DNA of 64,000 nt from Nemophila menziesii (taxonomy: Eukaryota; Streptophyta; Magnoliopsida; Boraginales; Hydrophyllaceae), in contig JARWIR010000001.1 in assembly GCA_029959085.1 (NCBI GenBank), positions 23,055,730-23,119,729 on the forward strand. Direction: 5' to 3'. The notes beneath the pieces were generated by a model. It made no database searches. It saw nothing but the letters and a program-made list of their open reading frames with translations, and had not been told where the DNA came from. The first letter of the stretch is position 1; each line of letters starts with the position of its first letter. Position numbers and translations under genes: made by a program. Below are positions 10,014 through 20,861 of this stretch, in pieces.

Positions 10014-11811
10014 TCTTAAGCTTTTTATTTAAACCACGTTATAAGCCATATCCCTTTAGATTATAGGACTTTTCCATATGACCCGCACTCGAATCACGAT
10101 GCATAGACAATTGTTTTAGAGCTTGAGTTTGGGGTGGTGGGTCCACCATTATGGGAATTGTTATTGGGATGGGATTTTTGAGCTTATTAATTGTGCTTTG
10201 TGCTTTATATTGATGATGTTTCACAGATTTTTATTGTAACCCTTTGCCGGGGTAATAGTGAATGAAAAAGAAGCTACGAGCTAATTTTGCCAACAAGGGC
10301 ATTAAAAGAAAAAATACATATATGAGAAAGTAGCGTGATATCTCAACATTAAAAGAGAGTCATAACTAGAGAAATAATTGATTTGAAAAGATTTAAATAT
10401 ATATATTCGGACCGGCAAAGTGGAATCTTTATGTGAACATCTTATGCTTTAATTGGGTTATTGGGGATGCTAAATTGCGCATCAAGGAATTCATTGGGTT
10501 GAGTGAGAAACGTTTTATGAGAGTAACTCAAGCTCCAGGGTGATTCGTTGATGGCTAGTGAGGAGAGAGCCAAAAGCTCACTCCAAATTATCCAAATATA
10601 CTATCATACCGTCCCTAATCCTAAATTACAACCTTAAAGACCTTGTGATTCTTTGCTATGTAATGGAGAAGTGATTGAGCCATTAGAGAGTAGTTGAATG
10701 GATCTTGGAATACTAGTGAGGTTTGATGAACAATCTATAGCTCTCTTGGGGAACTGAGTAAAGTCCCAATCCTTCTTACATTGCGAAACTAATCTGATCT
10801 TGAATTCAAGCCGTGTTGACTATGGATATGAGAAGTGTACAGGTATGTAGTTTATGAATAGTATTGCATGAAATTTTCTGAGTTATTGCTTTAGGATTAT
10901 TCTAGCCTTTCTCAGCCCCTTCTTAAGCTTTTTATTTAAACCACGTTATAAGCCATATCCCTTTAGATTATAGGACTTTTCCATATGACCCGCACTCGAA
11001 TCACGATGCATAGACAATTGTTTTAGAGCTTGAGATTGGGGTGGTGGGTCCACCATTATGGGAATTGTTATTGGGATGGGATTTTTGAGCTTATTAATTG
11101 TGCTTTGTGCTTTATATTGATGATGTTTCACAGATTTTTATTGTAACCCTTTGCCGGGGTAATAGTGAATGATAAAGAAGCTACGAGCTAATTTTGCCAA
11201 CAAGGGCATTAAAAGAAAAAAATACATATATGAGAAAGTAGCGTGATATCTCAACATTAAAAGAGAGTCATAACTAGAGAAATAATTGATTTGAAAAGAT
11301 TTAAATATATATATTCGGACCGGCAAAGTGGAATTTTTATGTGAACATCTTATGCTTTAATTGGGTTATTGGGGATGCTAAATTGCGCATCAAGGAATTC
11401 ATTGGGTTGAGTGAGAAACGTTTTATGAGAGTAACTCAAGCTCCAGGGTGATTCGTTGATGGCTAGTGAGGAGAGAGCCAAAAGCTCACTCCAAATTATC
11501 CAAATATACTATCATACCGTCCCTAATCCTAAATTACAACCTTAAAGACCTTGTGATTCTTTGCTATGTAATGGAGAAGTGATTGAGCCATTAGAGAGTA
11601 GTTGAATGGATCTTGGAATACTAGTGAGGTTTGATGAACAATCTATAGCTCTCTTGGGGAACTGAGTAAAGTCCCAATCCTTCTTACATTGCGAAACTAA
11701 TCTGATCTTGAATTCAAGCCGTGTTGACTATGGATATGAGAAGTGTACAGGTATGTACTTTATGAATAGTATTGCATGAAATTTTCTGAGTTATTGCTTT
11801 AGGATTATTCT
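10014..11811 (+). repeat. 890 bp direct tandem duplication in the Athila-1 3' region
   Basis: Copies 10014-10903 and 10921-11811 are nearly identical, with an offset of 907-908 because of one extra A in an A-run. The 61-codon minus-strand frames inside are identical except for one residue and are by-products. The unit contains a GGTGGTGGGTCCACCATTAT hairpin and the GACCGGCAAAGTGGAAT block shared with the other elements. Athila-2 has the corresponding sequence once (33240-34100), so the duplication is specific to this copy or sublineage. Confidence 0.93.
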
Positions 11812-11904
11812 GCTATGCTTTTTCCCATTATATTGAGAATTTATAAGTGCGTATTTATAGACTTCCCTTTGTTTTTATCTTTTATTGTATCGGGACGATA
11901 CAAC

Positions 11905-11918
11905 TTTGAGTTGGGGGT
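11905..11918 (+). other. Polypurine tract of Athila-1
   Basis: TTTGAGTTGGGGGT lies 2 nt before the 3' LTR, the expected place for plus-strand priming. The same motif also occurs at 8206 and 9541. Confidence 0.8.
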
Positions 11919-11920
11919 CT

Positions 11921-13448
11921 TGATGTCTCCTCATTTGTGATAGATTTATGTTAAGATGAGACATCATCTTTAGTGTTTTAGAAGTCATTAATGTCGATTT
12001 TCTTGAGAAATAGTGTACTTTCCTATTTCTTGATTTGTTGAATTATTATTTTTAGAGCATATTGGGTTTAATTGTTTATTTTAGTGTGAAGCTTTAAAGA
12101 TAATTATGGAGATTAATTAGAGTCCAAATAAAAGACTACAACTTATGGAAAGAGATTAGCATGGTAATTGGAGATAAGGAAACAAAAGCTAAAAAGATGG
12201 AAAAGGAAAAGCTGTCTAAATCTGAATTCTGCAGCACACGCCTAAAGAAGTGCTATTTATCCCAAGAAATAGACCGATTTTGGTAATTTCCTTTCATAGG
12301 GACATAGATAATTCTGTGAGGATTCTTTTGGTATCTTATGGAGCAAAATCCGACCAATAACGAAAAGATATGCTCAAAACGGTCCAGCAGTGTTTATCTT
12401 TATTTCCATACGAATTTGAGTTGGGCTAGGAGTCCAATACTTTATCTCTTCCTCAAGAAAACTAATTAGGTCTTCTAAACACCTATAAATACACCCTTAT
12501 ATCACTTGTAAATCATCCTTGCCTCATAGTAATTAGTTCTTAAGGTTTTATTCTTCCAGTTTATTGTAGAGAGCAAGATGATGTCTTTTGTAATTCCTTT
12601 TAGTTTATTTCCTTCAGGTATGAACTAAACCTCCCATAGCTTGGGTTTTGCATCATGTATAAACTATGAATTCTAATTCTTCTATCTAATTTTCTTTGGG
12701 AATTACATGTTTTAATCTGATATTTGCTACTAACTTTATATTTGTTTATGTGTTTTGATTTATTGTCTTTCCTAGAACTGATCACTTTAGGATTGTTTTA
12801 ATAGTAGTTAGATGGTCTCCTTGACTGGGTGTTTAACTATTGAACCACCACATAATGTCTAGTGTCGATATTAGTTCTGAAAAAACATGATTCTAACTAG
12901 ATAGTCATTAGGGTTTGTTTTAATCACCATATCACCAATTATTGTAGTGTTCTGTTTAGGGCCTTAGTGGCGTTTGATAACCCTATTTGAGACCTCGTCT
13001 TGGTTGTGCCGTAGCCCCCTTAGTCGCTCTCAAGGTCTAAGGTATGGGAATTTAGAATCCTGACTAAGTATACCAAGAGCTAATATTCTCCCTTATTAAC
13101 TAGATTTATAGATAGAATTAGAAGGATTAGTGCATACTAGCCAAACCTAAGCTATACTTCTCATCTCATATTCTTAATCTCTTTAGTTTATTGTCTTTTA
13201 TTTTCCTTAGTTTTAATTAGTTAATTTCGAATTCCTCTCTTTAATTCATTGTCTTTTAATTATTTACTTTTACTCGTCATTGCTACCCATTCGTATAACA
13301 CACTTAAGTTTCTGAGAACGAACTCAACTTACTAACTAAAACTTGCATACGTCCTGTAATACTTGCAGTACTGTGCCTGTCTAGGGTGAGAGTGCGTAGT
13401 TTCTTGACTTAATTTTATCTTATTTTTATCACACCCTAGGCGACACCA
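11921..13448 (+). repeat. Athila-1 3' LTR
   Basis: 1528 bp, a direct repeat of 2677-4210, with TATA at 12484-12491. One 5 bp deletion relative to the 5' LTR lies near 12025. The small minus-strand frame at 12600-12785 is not a gene. Confidence 0.95.
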
Positions 13449-13453
13449 GTGAG

Positions 13454-14790
13454 TTTATGAATGGAAGCTAAAGCAATTAGAGTTCTTATGGTTGCTATTT
13501 TGGTCACTAGGGAATAGGTGTCAAAGTATTCTAGACCTTTCTTTTGAGTATATCCTCGGATTACAAGTCTAGCCTTAAATTTCTCTATGGAGCCATCAGG
13601 TCTTAATTTTCTCTTAAAGATCCATTTGCTAGTAATTGGCTTACATCCCTTTGGTAAGTCAGTTAAGTCCCAAGTGTGGTTTGATCTAATGGATTCTATC
13701 TCACTGTTTACCGCTTCTTTCCAAAATCTAGCATCTATGGATCTCATAGCCTCGGAGAAGGTCTTAGGTTCTTCCTCAAGAAGAAAACAAGAGACTAGTT
13801 CTTCATATAACATATCTATGTGAAAATCCTCAGTCAAGAAAGCAGTGATAAAGTCTGGTCCAAAACTAGACTCAGTCCTAAGTCTTTTACTTCTCCTAAT
13901 TTCGTTATCAGGGTGTGGTCCTGAACTCGAAGAGGGTAGAGAAGCAGACAAATTATCACTAACGGGTATATCAGTATTGACAGGTGAGTCATTACTAATA
14001 GATGAGGAGGAATTATGAGCAATATTCCTTTTCAAAGGAAATATATGCTCAAAGAATTCAGCGTCTCTAGATTCACTAATAGTGTTATCAGCTAAGGACA
14101 TAAATCTATAAGATGCACTATTTTGGGCATATCCTATAAAGATAGAGTCTACGGTTTTAGGTCCAATGTTAACTCTCTTAAAGTCGGGTAATGCTACTTT
14201 AGCCAAACACCCCCACACTCTTAAAAATTTCAAGTTAGGTGGATATCATTTCCATAATTCGTAAGTGGTCTTATCAATATGTTTATGGGGTACTCGGTTT
14301 AATACATAACATGCAGATAAGACAGCTTCCCCCCACATGTTGGAAGGTAGACCTAAACTAATTAACATGGCATTCATCATTTCCTTAAGGGATCTATTTT
14401 TCCTTTCAGTTATGCCATTTTGTTAGGGTGTATAAGGGGCAGTAAGTTCATGAATAATTCCACTACGTTCACAAAATTCCTTAAGTGTGTTAGAACTATA
14501 TTCACCTCCCCTATTGGACCTAAGTCTTTTAATCTTTCTATCTAATTGGTTTTCAACCTCAGGCTTATATTTTAAAAAGGTGGATTCTGCTTCATCCTTA
14601 GATTTTAGAAGGTATACTTTGGTGAACCTAGAGTAGTCATCTACAAAGGTCATATAATAAAGTTTTCCTCCTCTACTAGCAGTAGTTTTAAAGTCAGCTA
14701 AGTCAGAATGCACTAGTTCTAAAAGTTGAGTTTCTCTAGTGGTCACGTTTATAAAGGGTTTCTTAGCGTGTTTAGCCTCTACACATATTT
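13454..14790 (-). pseudogene. Copia pol middle part: integrase core to start of RT
   Basis: One minus-strand frame joins these bases. From high to low coordinates: the end of the HHCC zinc finger (CQIC), the DDE integrase core with HSDL, LRSNRGGEY and HELTAPYTP, the integrase C-terminal region (FLRVWGCLAKV, FIGYAQNSASYRF), a Ser-rich linker, and the RT start (FWKEAVNSEIESI, WDLTDLPKGCKPITSKWIF). Faults seen: the second catalytic Asp of the DDE triad is Asn (RSNRGGE instead of RSDRGGE), TAA at 14423-14425 replaces a CAA Gln codon, and TGA at 14246-14248. The frame stops at the Athila-1 insertion and resumes at 2671. Confidence 0.93.
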
Positions 14791-15049
14791 GACACTGATG
14801 TCTCCTCATTTGTGATAATATAATATACTTCAGAGACATCATTTTAGGCGTATTTATTAGTTTATAGGTCGATCTTAGCTTAATTTAGTGCACTTTCCTA
14901 TTTTGAGTCTTGATTTAGTGAATTATTATTTTTAGAGCATATTGGGTTTAATTGTTTATTTAGTGTGAAGCTTTAAAGATAATTATGGAGATTAATTAGA
15001 GACCAAATCAAAGACTACAAGATATGGAAAGAGATATGCATGGTAATTG

Positions 15050-16720
15050 TGTTGGAATTATGCCCTAGCCCCGATCGTCTTGTAATGAATTGAACACAAG
15101 TTTACTGTACACGATAATAGTTATCCCTACAGTTTTGATTAAAGAAATTGTTTCCTTGAATCTATGGCAAGCCTTTATGATTATGGTATTAATCTACATA
15201 ATATAAAGGCAAATCCTTGATTAAGTTATGAACTAAATATCATAAGGTGTTATGATAATGAGAATCTAGCTTATAGGACTTAATCTAAACTTGTTCTTAA
15301 TCGTAGGATCATCGAGTTAGGACCCCGATGATCCAGTTAGATTAATATGTAGCTAACAAGTATTTATTGGATAAATATCGGTAGTTCTCGTTTACCGGGT
15401 TAGGTGCATAGATAATGCACATAGAGATGTGATTATCGAACCGACTAAAACTAGAGATTCCTAATGGTTAATTACCTTGAACTGTCAAATAGGTTAATCT
15501 CTATAAGGATTTTTATACTTGTAATCCTTTGACCTGAGATCATCACTATACTTGTGTATGTGCTTGTTATGTTTTGATACTGGACTACTAGTGTGTCATA
15601 ATGCTAGTCGAAAGGATATTGGACATAGCTAAGTATATATGCTTCTAGGGATGAGTCAAGATGGAATCTATCAACTCTAGGTAAAGAGTTTGAGCTCTAC
15701 GATGTCATAAGATTATAACGATTGTATCGAATCCTTGGCCAAGGTGATAGAATGAATGAAGAAAGGAGTTTCTTAGGTCATTCGTCAATCGTTGATAATC
15801 GACATGTAACGTAGTTGATTTTCTAATGGGATTTGACAGTTTTACCATATCCCAGGATGATCCGGAGCTGTAAAGATAGAAGGAATACGTGTATTATCCT
15901 TTACCGGGTCCTTTGTACAGAGTTACTTCACGTTATCCGGTCGTTGAGGAGTGTTGTTAGACGCCAACCTCGATTAGTAGTTAATTAAGTTAACTACTAC
16001 CGGTTTAACGATGAACCCACGTAGTCGCACACTAACGAGTGTATTGATCTTGCTTCATGTCGTTAATTAATTTTTTTATTAGATAATAAAGATTAAATAA
16101 ATATATACTTGGAATATTGGTATATTAATTTGCTAGCACAATTTAATATTCTAATATAAGACCGAACTAAGACAAAAAGGAATAAGAAAAATTGACAAGT
16201 TTGTGGATCGAACCACAGACCTCTAATAGTGTGAAATGTGTCACTAACCACTAGGCTAGTAAATTACTTTTGTATAATGTAGAAGGTCCAAGTCCACTTC
16301 ACAAGTGGTAATGGACTAGATTATTAAGATAATCAATTTCATTATACGTTCCTGACTTTTCCTATTCTTTGTCTCTTCATTTCCTTATGTTGGGTTTATA
16401 AGAATATAATGATAGTCATTATATTGCAATATAACTTTTCCATTAGTTTTTTCTACCAAGAAAAAAAACCCAAGAAACAAAAGGTCTTTTGTCTCCAAGC
16501 TAGAATTGTGATTCTGGAAGTAAGGCTCAAGTTCGGTGTGCAAAGCGTGGAGGCTTCAAACTTTTGAAGCTGGGCAATTCGATTCTCATACAACGTATTA
16601 AGGTATGTAATCGAATTTTTCTTTGTTTTAAATCCTTAAATCGCAACTAGATGGTTTTAATTGCAATTTTGTTTCCGCCAAATTATATTTTTGATATAAT
16701 TGAGTTGTAATTTTCCTACA
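15050..16720 (+). mobile_element. Solo LTR (unassigned superfamily) nested in the Athila solo LTR
   Basis: It starts TGTTGGAATTATGCC and ends TTTTCCTACA, flanked by the 5 bp duplication AATTG (15045-15049 and 16721-16725). 1671 bp, no ORF. The host LTR sequence is continuous when it is removed. The TGTTGG start suggests a copia-type LTR; orientation is tentative, based on that start and a TATA-like TTTATAAGAATATA near 16393. Confidence 0.85.
16203..16262 (-). repeat. tRNA-like sequence (possible SINE or tRNA fossil)
   Basis: Read on the minus strand it contains TAGCCTAGTGG, which fits the pol III A box, and GGTTCGATCC, which resembles a B box, about 35 nt apart. An anticodon arm of a functional tRNA is not convincing. 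It lies inside the solo LTR, so it may simply be part of that LTR. Confidence 0.45.
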
Positions 16721-18052
16721 AATTGGAGATAGAAGGAAACAGAGTTCAATTAGGAAAAGGAAAAGCTGCCTAAATCTGAATTTCTGCAGTACACGCCTAA
16801 AGAAGTGCTATTTTGCCTAAGAAATAGGCCGATTTTGGTAATTTCCTTTCATAGGTGGAGAGATAATTCTGTTGCGATTCTTTTGGTATCTTATGGAGCT
16901 CAAACCGACCAATAACGAAGAAGATATGCTCAAAACGGTCCAGCAGTGTTTATCTTTATTTCCTTACGAATTTGAGTTGGACTAGGAGTCCATTACTTTC
17001 CTTCTCCTTCAAGAAATCGAATTAGGTCTTCCTATACCCTATAAATACAGCCTCTTAACACTCTAAAATCATCCTTGGCCAGACCTTAAGGCCAAGAGGA
17101 AGCTGCAACACAAGAGAAGAAGTCTGGAAGGAGCTGTGCATCAATCATGTCTCCTTCAAACTCTTATGTTGTAATTCTTTTCTCTTCTTTTCTTTGTATG
17201 AATTAATTCTATTAGCTTAGGTTTTGCATAATGTATAAACTATGAATTCTAATTCTTCTATCTAAGTTTCTTTGGGAATTATATGTTTTAATTTGATATT
17301 AGCTACTTACTTCATATTTGATTATGTGTTTTGATTTAATGTATGTTTTCCTTGCGGTGCGTAACGTTTAGGATTACCTTAATAGTAGTTAGATGGTCAC
17401 CTTACCAGGGTGTTTAACTATTGAACCACCACATAACGTCTAGTGTCGATATTAGTTCTGACAAAACATGATTCTAACTAGATAGTCATTAGGGTTTGTT
17501 TTAACCACCATATCACCAGGATTACAGTATTTGCTTAGGGCCTTAGTGGCGTTTGATAACCCTAAGATAAAACACTTCTTGGTTGTGCCGTAGCCCCCTT
17601 AGTCGCTCTCAAGGTCTATGGTATGGGAATTTAGAATCCTGACTAAGTATACCAAGAGCTAATATTCTCCCTTATAAATTAGATCTAATAGATAGAATTA
17701 GAAGGAATAGTGCATACTAGTGAGACCTAAGCTATATCTTTCATACTATCTTCTTTTCTTTTCTTTTATTTATTTTATTGTCTTTAGTTTAGTAGTTTAG
17801 TTTATTATTTAAAACCCAAATAAAAATCTATTTTTCTTTTATTTCTTTGCGTATTATCTTTCTATCTTTTATATCTACACTTGATAATTTGCATAAGTTC
17901 TCTCTAACTTTCGTCAGTCCCTGAGGAACGAATCTTCTTATCATTAAAACTTGCATACGTCCTGTAATACTTGCAGTACCGTGTTAGCTTAGGGTGTTTA
18001 TTTGCACTTATTTAAAACATCTTTTTATCACACCTTAGGCCACACCAGACAC

Positions 18053-19519
18053 TTAAATAAATCATCGTTATGGTTTCCGGGTATTAGGCCATGAGTTTTA
18101 AGTCTTTTAATAGAAGAGACATTCAAGTGTCCTAATCTAGCGTGCCACATATCAAGAGATTCAACTATATAAGCAGAAGTAGATGCATTCTCATTAAAAG
18201 TAGAAAGAACATTAAGTACAAATAGTCCACCGTTAAGGTAACCTTTTCCTACAAAGTCACCATTCCTAGAAATTATTATTTTCCCACCCTCGAAAACAAG
18301 TTTAAGTCCAGATTTGTTTAGAAGAGACCCCGAGACTAAATTTCTACGAAGCGTGGGGACATACAAAACATCATTAAGGGCTAAGGTCTTGCCAGAGGTA
18401 AGTTTAAGACACACCTTTCCCTTGCCAAGGACGCCCGCAGTTGTAGAGTTTCCCATGTATGCGCATTCCCCATCAGCTACATCTTCAAACCCTTGGAATA
18501 ACTCTTTGTTGGCGCAGAAGTGTCTTGAAGCTCCAGTATCGAGAATCCATTCGGCCTTGTTCTCTACCAGATTAGTTTTGACCATTACCGCGGCAATTAC
18601 CTCTTCTGTTTCAGTCAAGTTTGCGCGAGGGGGGGTTGTTTGATTTGAACCTGTCGTTGCATTGGTATGCCTTGTGTCCTTCCTTCCCACAAACGTAGAA
18701 GGTTGCCTTGTTTTTCTGAATATTACCAAAAGGTTTGAAGTTGTTACCTCCGGATTTGTTAAATTTACCCTTCGATTTGTTGTTCTTATTCTGACCATGA
18801 AATTTCCCTTTACCCTTAAAACCTTCTTTGTTACCATACCCGGAAGTCTCGACCAAGTTTTCTTTCGAAGAATAATGAGGTAGTGATTTAGACTTATCTT
18901 TGAGGCGATTAGCTTCTTCGGTTCTCATGTGGCTGATTAACTCTTGGATCGTCATATTTTTTTTCTTATGTTTTAGGTGGTTGCGGTAGTCACTCCAAGA
19001 TGGTGGTAATTTCTCAAGTAACACATTAGCTTGTAAGATTTCACACATTTTCATTCCTTCCGATACAATTTCGACACAAAGGTTTTCGTAAATATGAACT
19101 TGTTCCATGATAGGTTTTTGGTCGGTGATTGAGAATTTGAGCCAATTTCCTACCACATATTTTTTCTTACTGGAGTCGTCACCTCCGTATTTAGTGTGTA
19201 AACGGTCCTAAATAGTTTTTGAATATTTTTCGTTTACAAATAAATCAAACAGGGGGTTCGACATATGGTTTAAAATGTGACCCCTAGTTAGTTTATTTGC
19301 CTTGTCATATTTTAAAACTTTAGCGGATATAGTAGCATCTGTATTATCAGTTGAAACAGGAGGGTTTTCAAGTAGTACGAAATCAACTTCAAGTTGTTCA
19401 AAGAAAATAAGAAGTTTTTGGGACCAACGTTTAAAATTAGAACCATCTAGAGGTTCGAGTTTTGACATATCGGGTAAGGTTTTCAAAGTAGTAGTTAAAG
19501 CCAAAGAAGAGGAAGCCAT
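18053..19519 (-). pseudogene. Copia gag and protease
   Basis: Gag starts at ATG 19519 (MASSSLALTTTLKTLPDMSK), with the copia gag hallmark LDGSNFKRWSQKL. A TAG at 19208-19210 stands where this family normally has Trp (WD-x-L). The frame continues to a Lys/Gly/Asn-rich basic tail and a zinc knuckle reading FYVCGKEGHKAYQC, whose first Cys is Phe. A seven-G run at 18629-18635 marks a frameshift into protease (EWILDTGASRHFC, intact DTGA) and the GAG-pre-integrase motif MWHARLGHLN. The reading frame ends where the solo LTR entered, within the integrase HHCC finger; the next Cys lies at 14790. Confidence 0.94.
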
Positions 19520-19719
19520 TACAGAATAGTTATTAAATATTTCGTTCTTAAATTGTTGGTTAAATGAAAGAAGCTACTGTAATGGTATTTTTAAAACTAA
19601 ATGATAAAGTAAACTTTAACTACTAATTGCGAAAAGTAAAGACTGAAATATAAAACGGAAATTAAAAAGTAAAAGACGAATGTAAAAGACGAACCCGATT
19701 AGTGAAGATGAAAAAGGAC

Positions 19720-20493
19720 GAAGATTAAAACCGTAGTGCCGCAGAAGAGCCACTGCCTTAAGAACGAAATTCCGGGACAGCCGAGATGCTACACTGTTTT
19801 TCCGAACGCTCCCCAATGTTTAAACACTACTATCCTACTCTCGTGTGCACACACAATCGTAGATTGGAATCTGTATAATGTTTGCTCAAGAACTGGAAAG
19901 AAAGAGGGAGAAGAAATATTGTTGTATTGTTTCGTAAAGCTGTGAAGCTGGTGTGTAAAGTGGCTAGAGGAACATCTCTATTTATAGAAGAAAATATAGC
20001 CAGTACACTAGCCGTTAAGGCTTAGTCGTGGTTGTTAAACATGCCAAGAGTTTAGGAGCTGTTACAACAAAAGAGCCGTTGTGTTGATAGAACATGGGTA
20101 AATAAAAACGTGGAGGAATGAGTCAAGCGTAGACAAAGTCTTCATCAGAAAATAAAAATAAAAGCTGGTTATAAAACTAATTTATTTTTATTTTTTAATT
20201 CCCCAGGACCCAGGACCAGGACCCGGACCCGGACCCGGGCCGGGTGGGTGGTGGTGGTGGTGCGCGCGTGTGGGTTTCCCCATTATCTCTTAGTGTGAAT
20301 GGGTGTTAGTTCTTTGGAAGCTAATGATACCACAAAGATAATAAATGCTTTGTATCACTATATACCTACCGATGTGGGAAAGTGAGATAACCTCTCCACT
20401 TTTCCACTACACCACACGTAACAAAAGAAATGAGTTAACTCCTCCACATGCTAATAAATACTTGTGGACAATAAATGATACATTAGTCCAACA
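19720..20493 (-). repeat. Copia 5' LTR
   Basis: A direct repeat of 1-787. Its inner edge lies somewhere between 19520 and 19720 because no canonical PBS (TGGTATCAGAGC type) is seen next to it. It carries the heptamer/G-run block at 20202-20244 and a TATA box. Confidence 0.88.
19976..19989 (-). promoter_or_regulatory. TATA box of the copia 5' LTR
   Basis: On the minus strand: TTCTATAAATAGAG. It is conserved at 255-267 in the other LTR. Transcription toward gag (19519) would start about 30 nt to the left. Confidence 0.6.
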
Positions 20494-20699
20494 AGATCTA
20501 GTGACGGCAACATAATATCTGCCTTCGTCTCAGGCGAGGCTATAAACATGGCAAGAACAAAATGTCGAGTATTAGGCATGATGAAGCTAAGCGTGACAGA
20601 GGTATTAAATTTATGAGTATGTGAAACTCCAACGAGAAGCTGCTCCTTTTCGGTGTAATTAAGAGAAGATTCGGTGAAGATTGAAGATCTGACGAAGTG
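20494..20699 (-). other. Exon-like open frame truncated by the copia insertion
   Basis: On the minus strand about 68 codons stay open from a TAG at 20700-20702 to the LTR edge. They give protein-like composition (for example FTESSLNYTEKEQLLVGVSH and LAMFIASPETKADIMLPSLD). The TAG before it could be part of an acceptor-like AG. I do not recognise the family. It could be a captured exon, a host gene fragment or chance. Confidence 0.25.
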
Positions 20700-20861
20700 C
20701 TACTCTTCTCCTTCGTTTCTCCGGCAGCATGAAGATTACGACCGGTGGTGGCGTGAAGACAATATTTTCTTTAATACGTTTGAGTATTATGGATTAGTTT
20801 CCCTTTTCTTTTATTTTTGGACGAAAATGTTAAGTATTGTTGACTGGTTTTTTTTTGGACA

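Larger units (their letters stand above)
2677..13448 (+). mobile_element. Athila-type Ty3/gypsy element 1, internally deleted (non-autonomous)
   Basis: The boundaries are exact: both LTRs start TGATGTCTCC and end GGCGACACCA, and the whole is flanked by the 5 bp duplication GTGAG (2672-2676 and 13449-13453). The primer site is tRNA-Asp-like. Order: 5' LTR, PBS, gag, protease joined to an integrase C-terminus, conserved stem-loop box, GC palindrome block, third ORF, long non-coding 3' part with an 890 bp tandem duplication, polypurine tract, 3' LTR. Reverse transcriptase, RNase H and the integrase core are absent, so it could only move with proteins from a helper. The LTRs differ at roughly 11 sites plus two indels in their first 390 bp by eye, less than the outer copia LTRs, which fits a younger insertion. 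Confidence 0.95.
14796..18047 (+). mobile_element. Solo LTR of the Athila-type family, split by another insertion
   Basis: It starts TGATGTCTCC, ends GGCCACACCA and is flanked by GACAC (14791-14795 and 18048-18052). After removing the nested element it is about 1.58 kb, one LTR length, and aligns end to end with the Athila-1 LTR, including the TATA box near 17039. No PBS, coding sequence or second LTR is present, so it is best read as the product of recombination between two LTRs. Confidence 0.92.
1..20493 (-). mobile_element. Ty1/copia LTR retrotransposon (outer element of the nest), decayed
   Basis: Read on the minus strand the pieces run 5' LTR (right), gag, protease, integrase, reverse transcriptase, RNase H, polypurine tract, 3' LTR (left, cut by the window edge). 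Gene order PR-IN-RT-RH is diagnostic of Ty1/copia. The two LTRs align without large gaps; in their first 375 bp I count 20 substitutions by eye. Coding is broken by stops, a frameshift and two inserted elements (2677-13448 and 14796-18047). With these and their target duplications removed, the copia part is about 6.4 kb. The outer target duplication cannot be checked because the left end lies outside the window; the right flank is AGATC. Confidence 0.93.

Noticed and set aside
10039..11131. Two identical minus-strand ORFs of 61 codons suggesting a conserved small gene
   Set aside because: They lie in the 890 bp tandem duplication of Athila-1; identity comes from the duplication. Athila-2 does not keep the frame.
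16203..16262. Functional tRNA gene
   Set aside because: The box motifs are present, but the cloverleaf arms do not pair convincingly and it sits inside an LTR.
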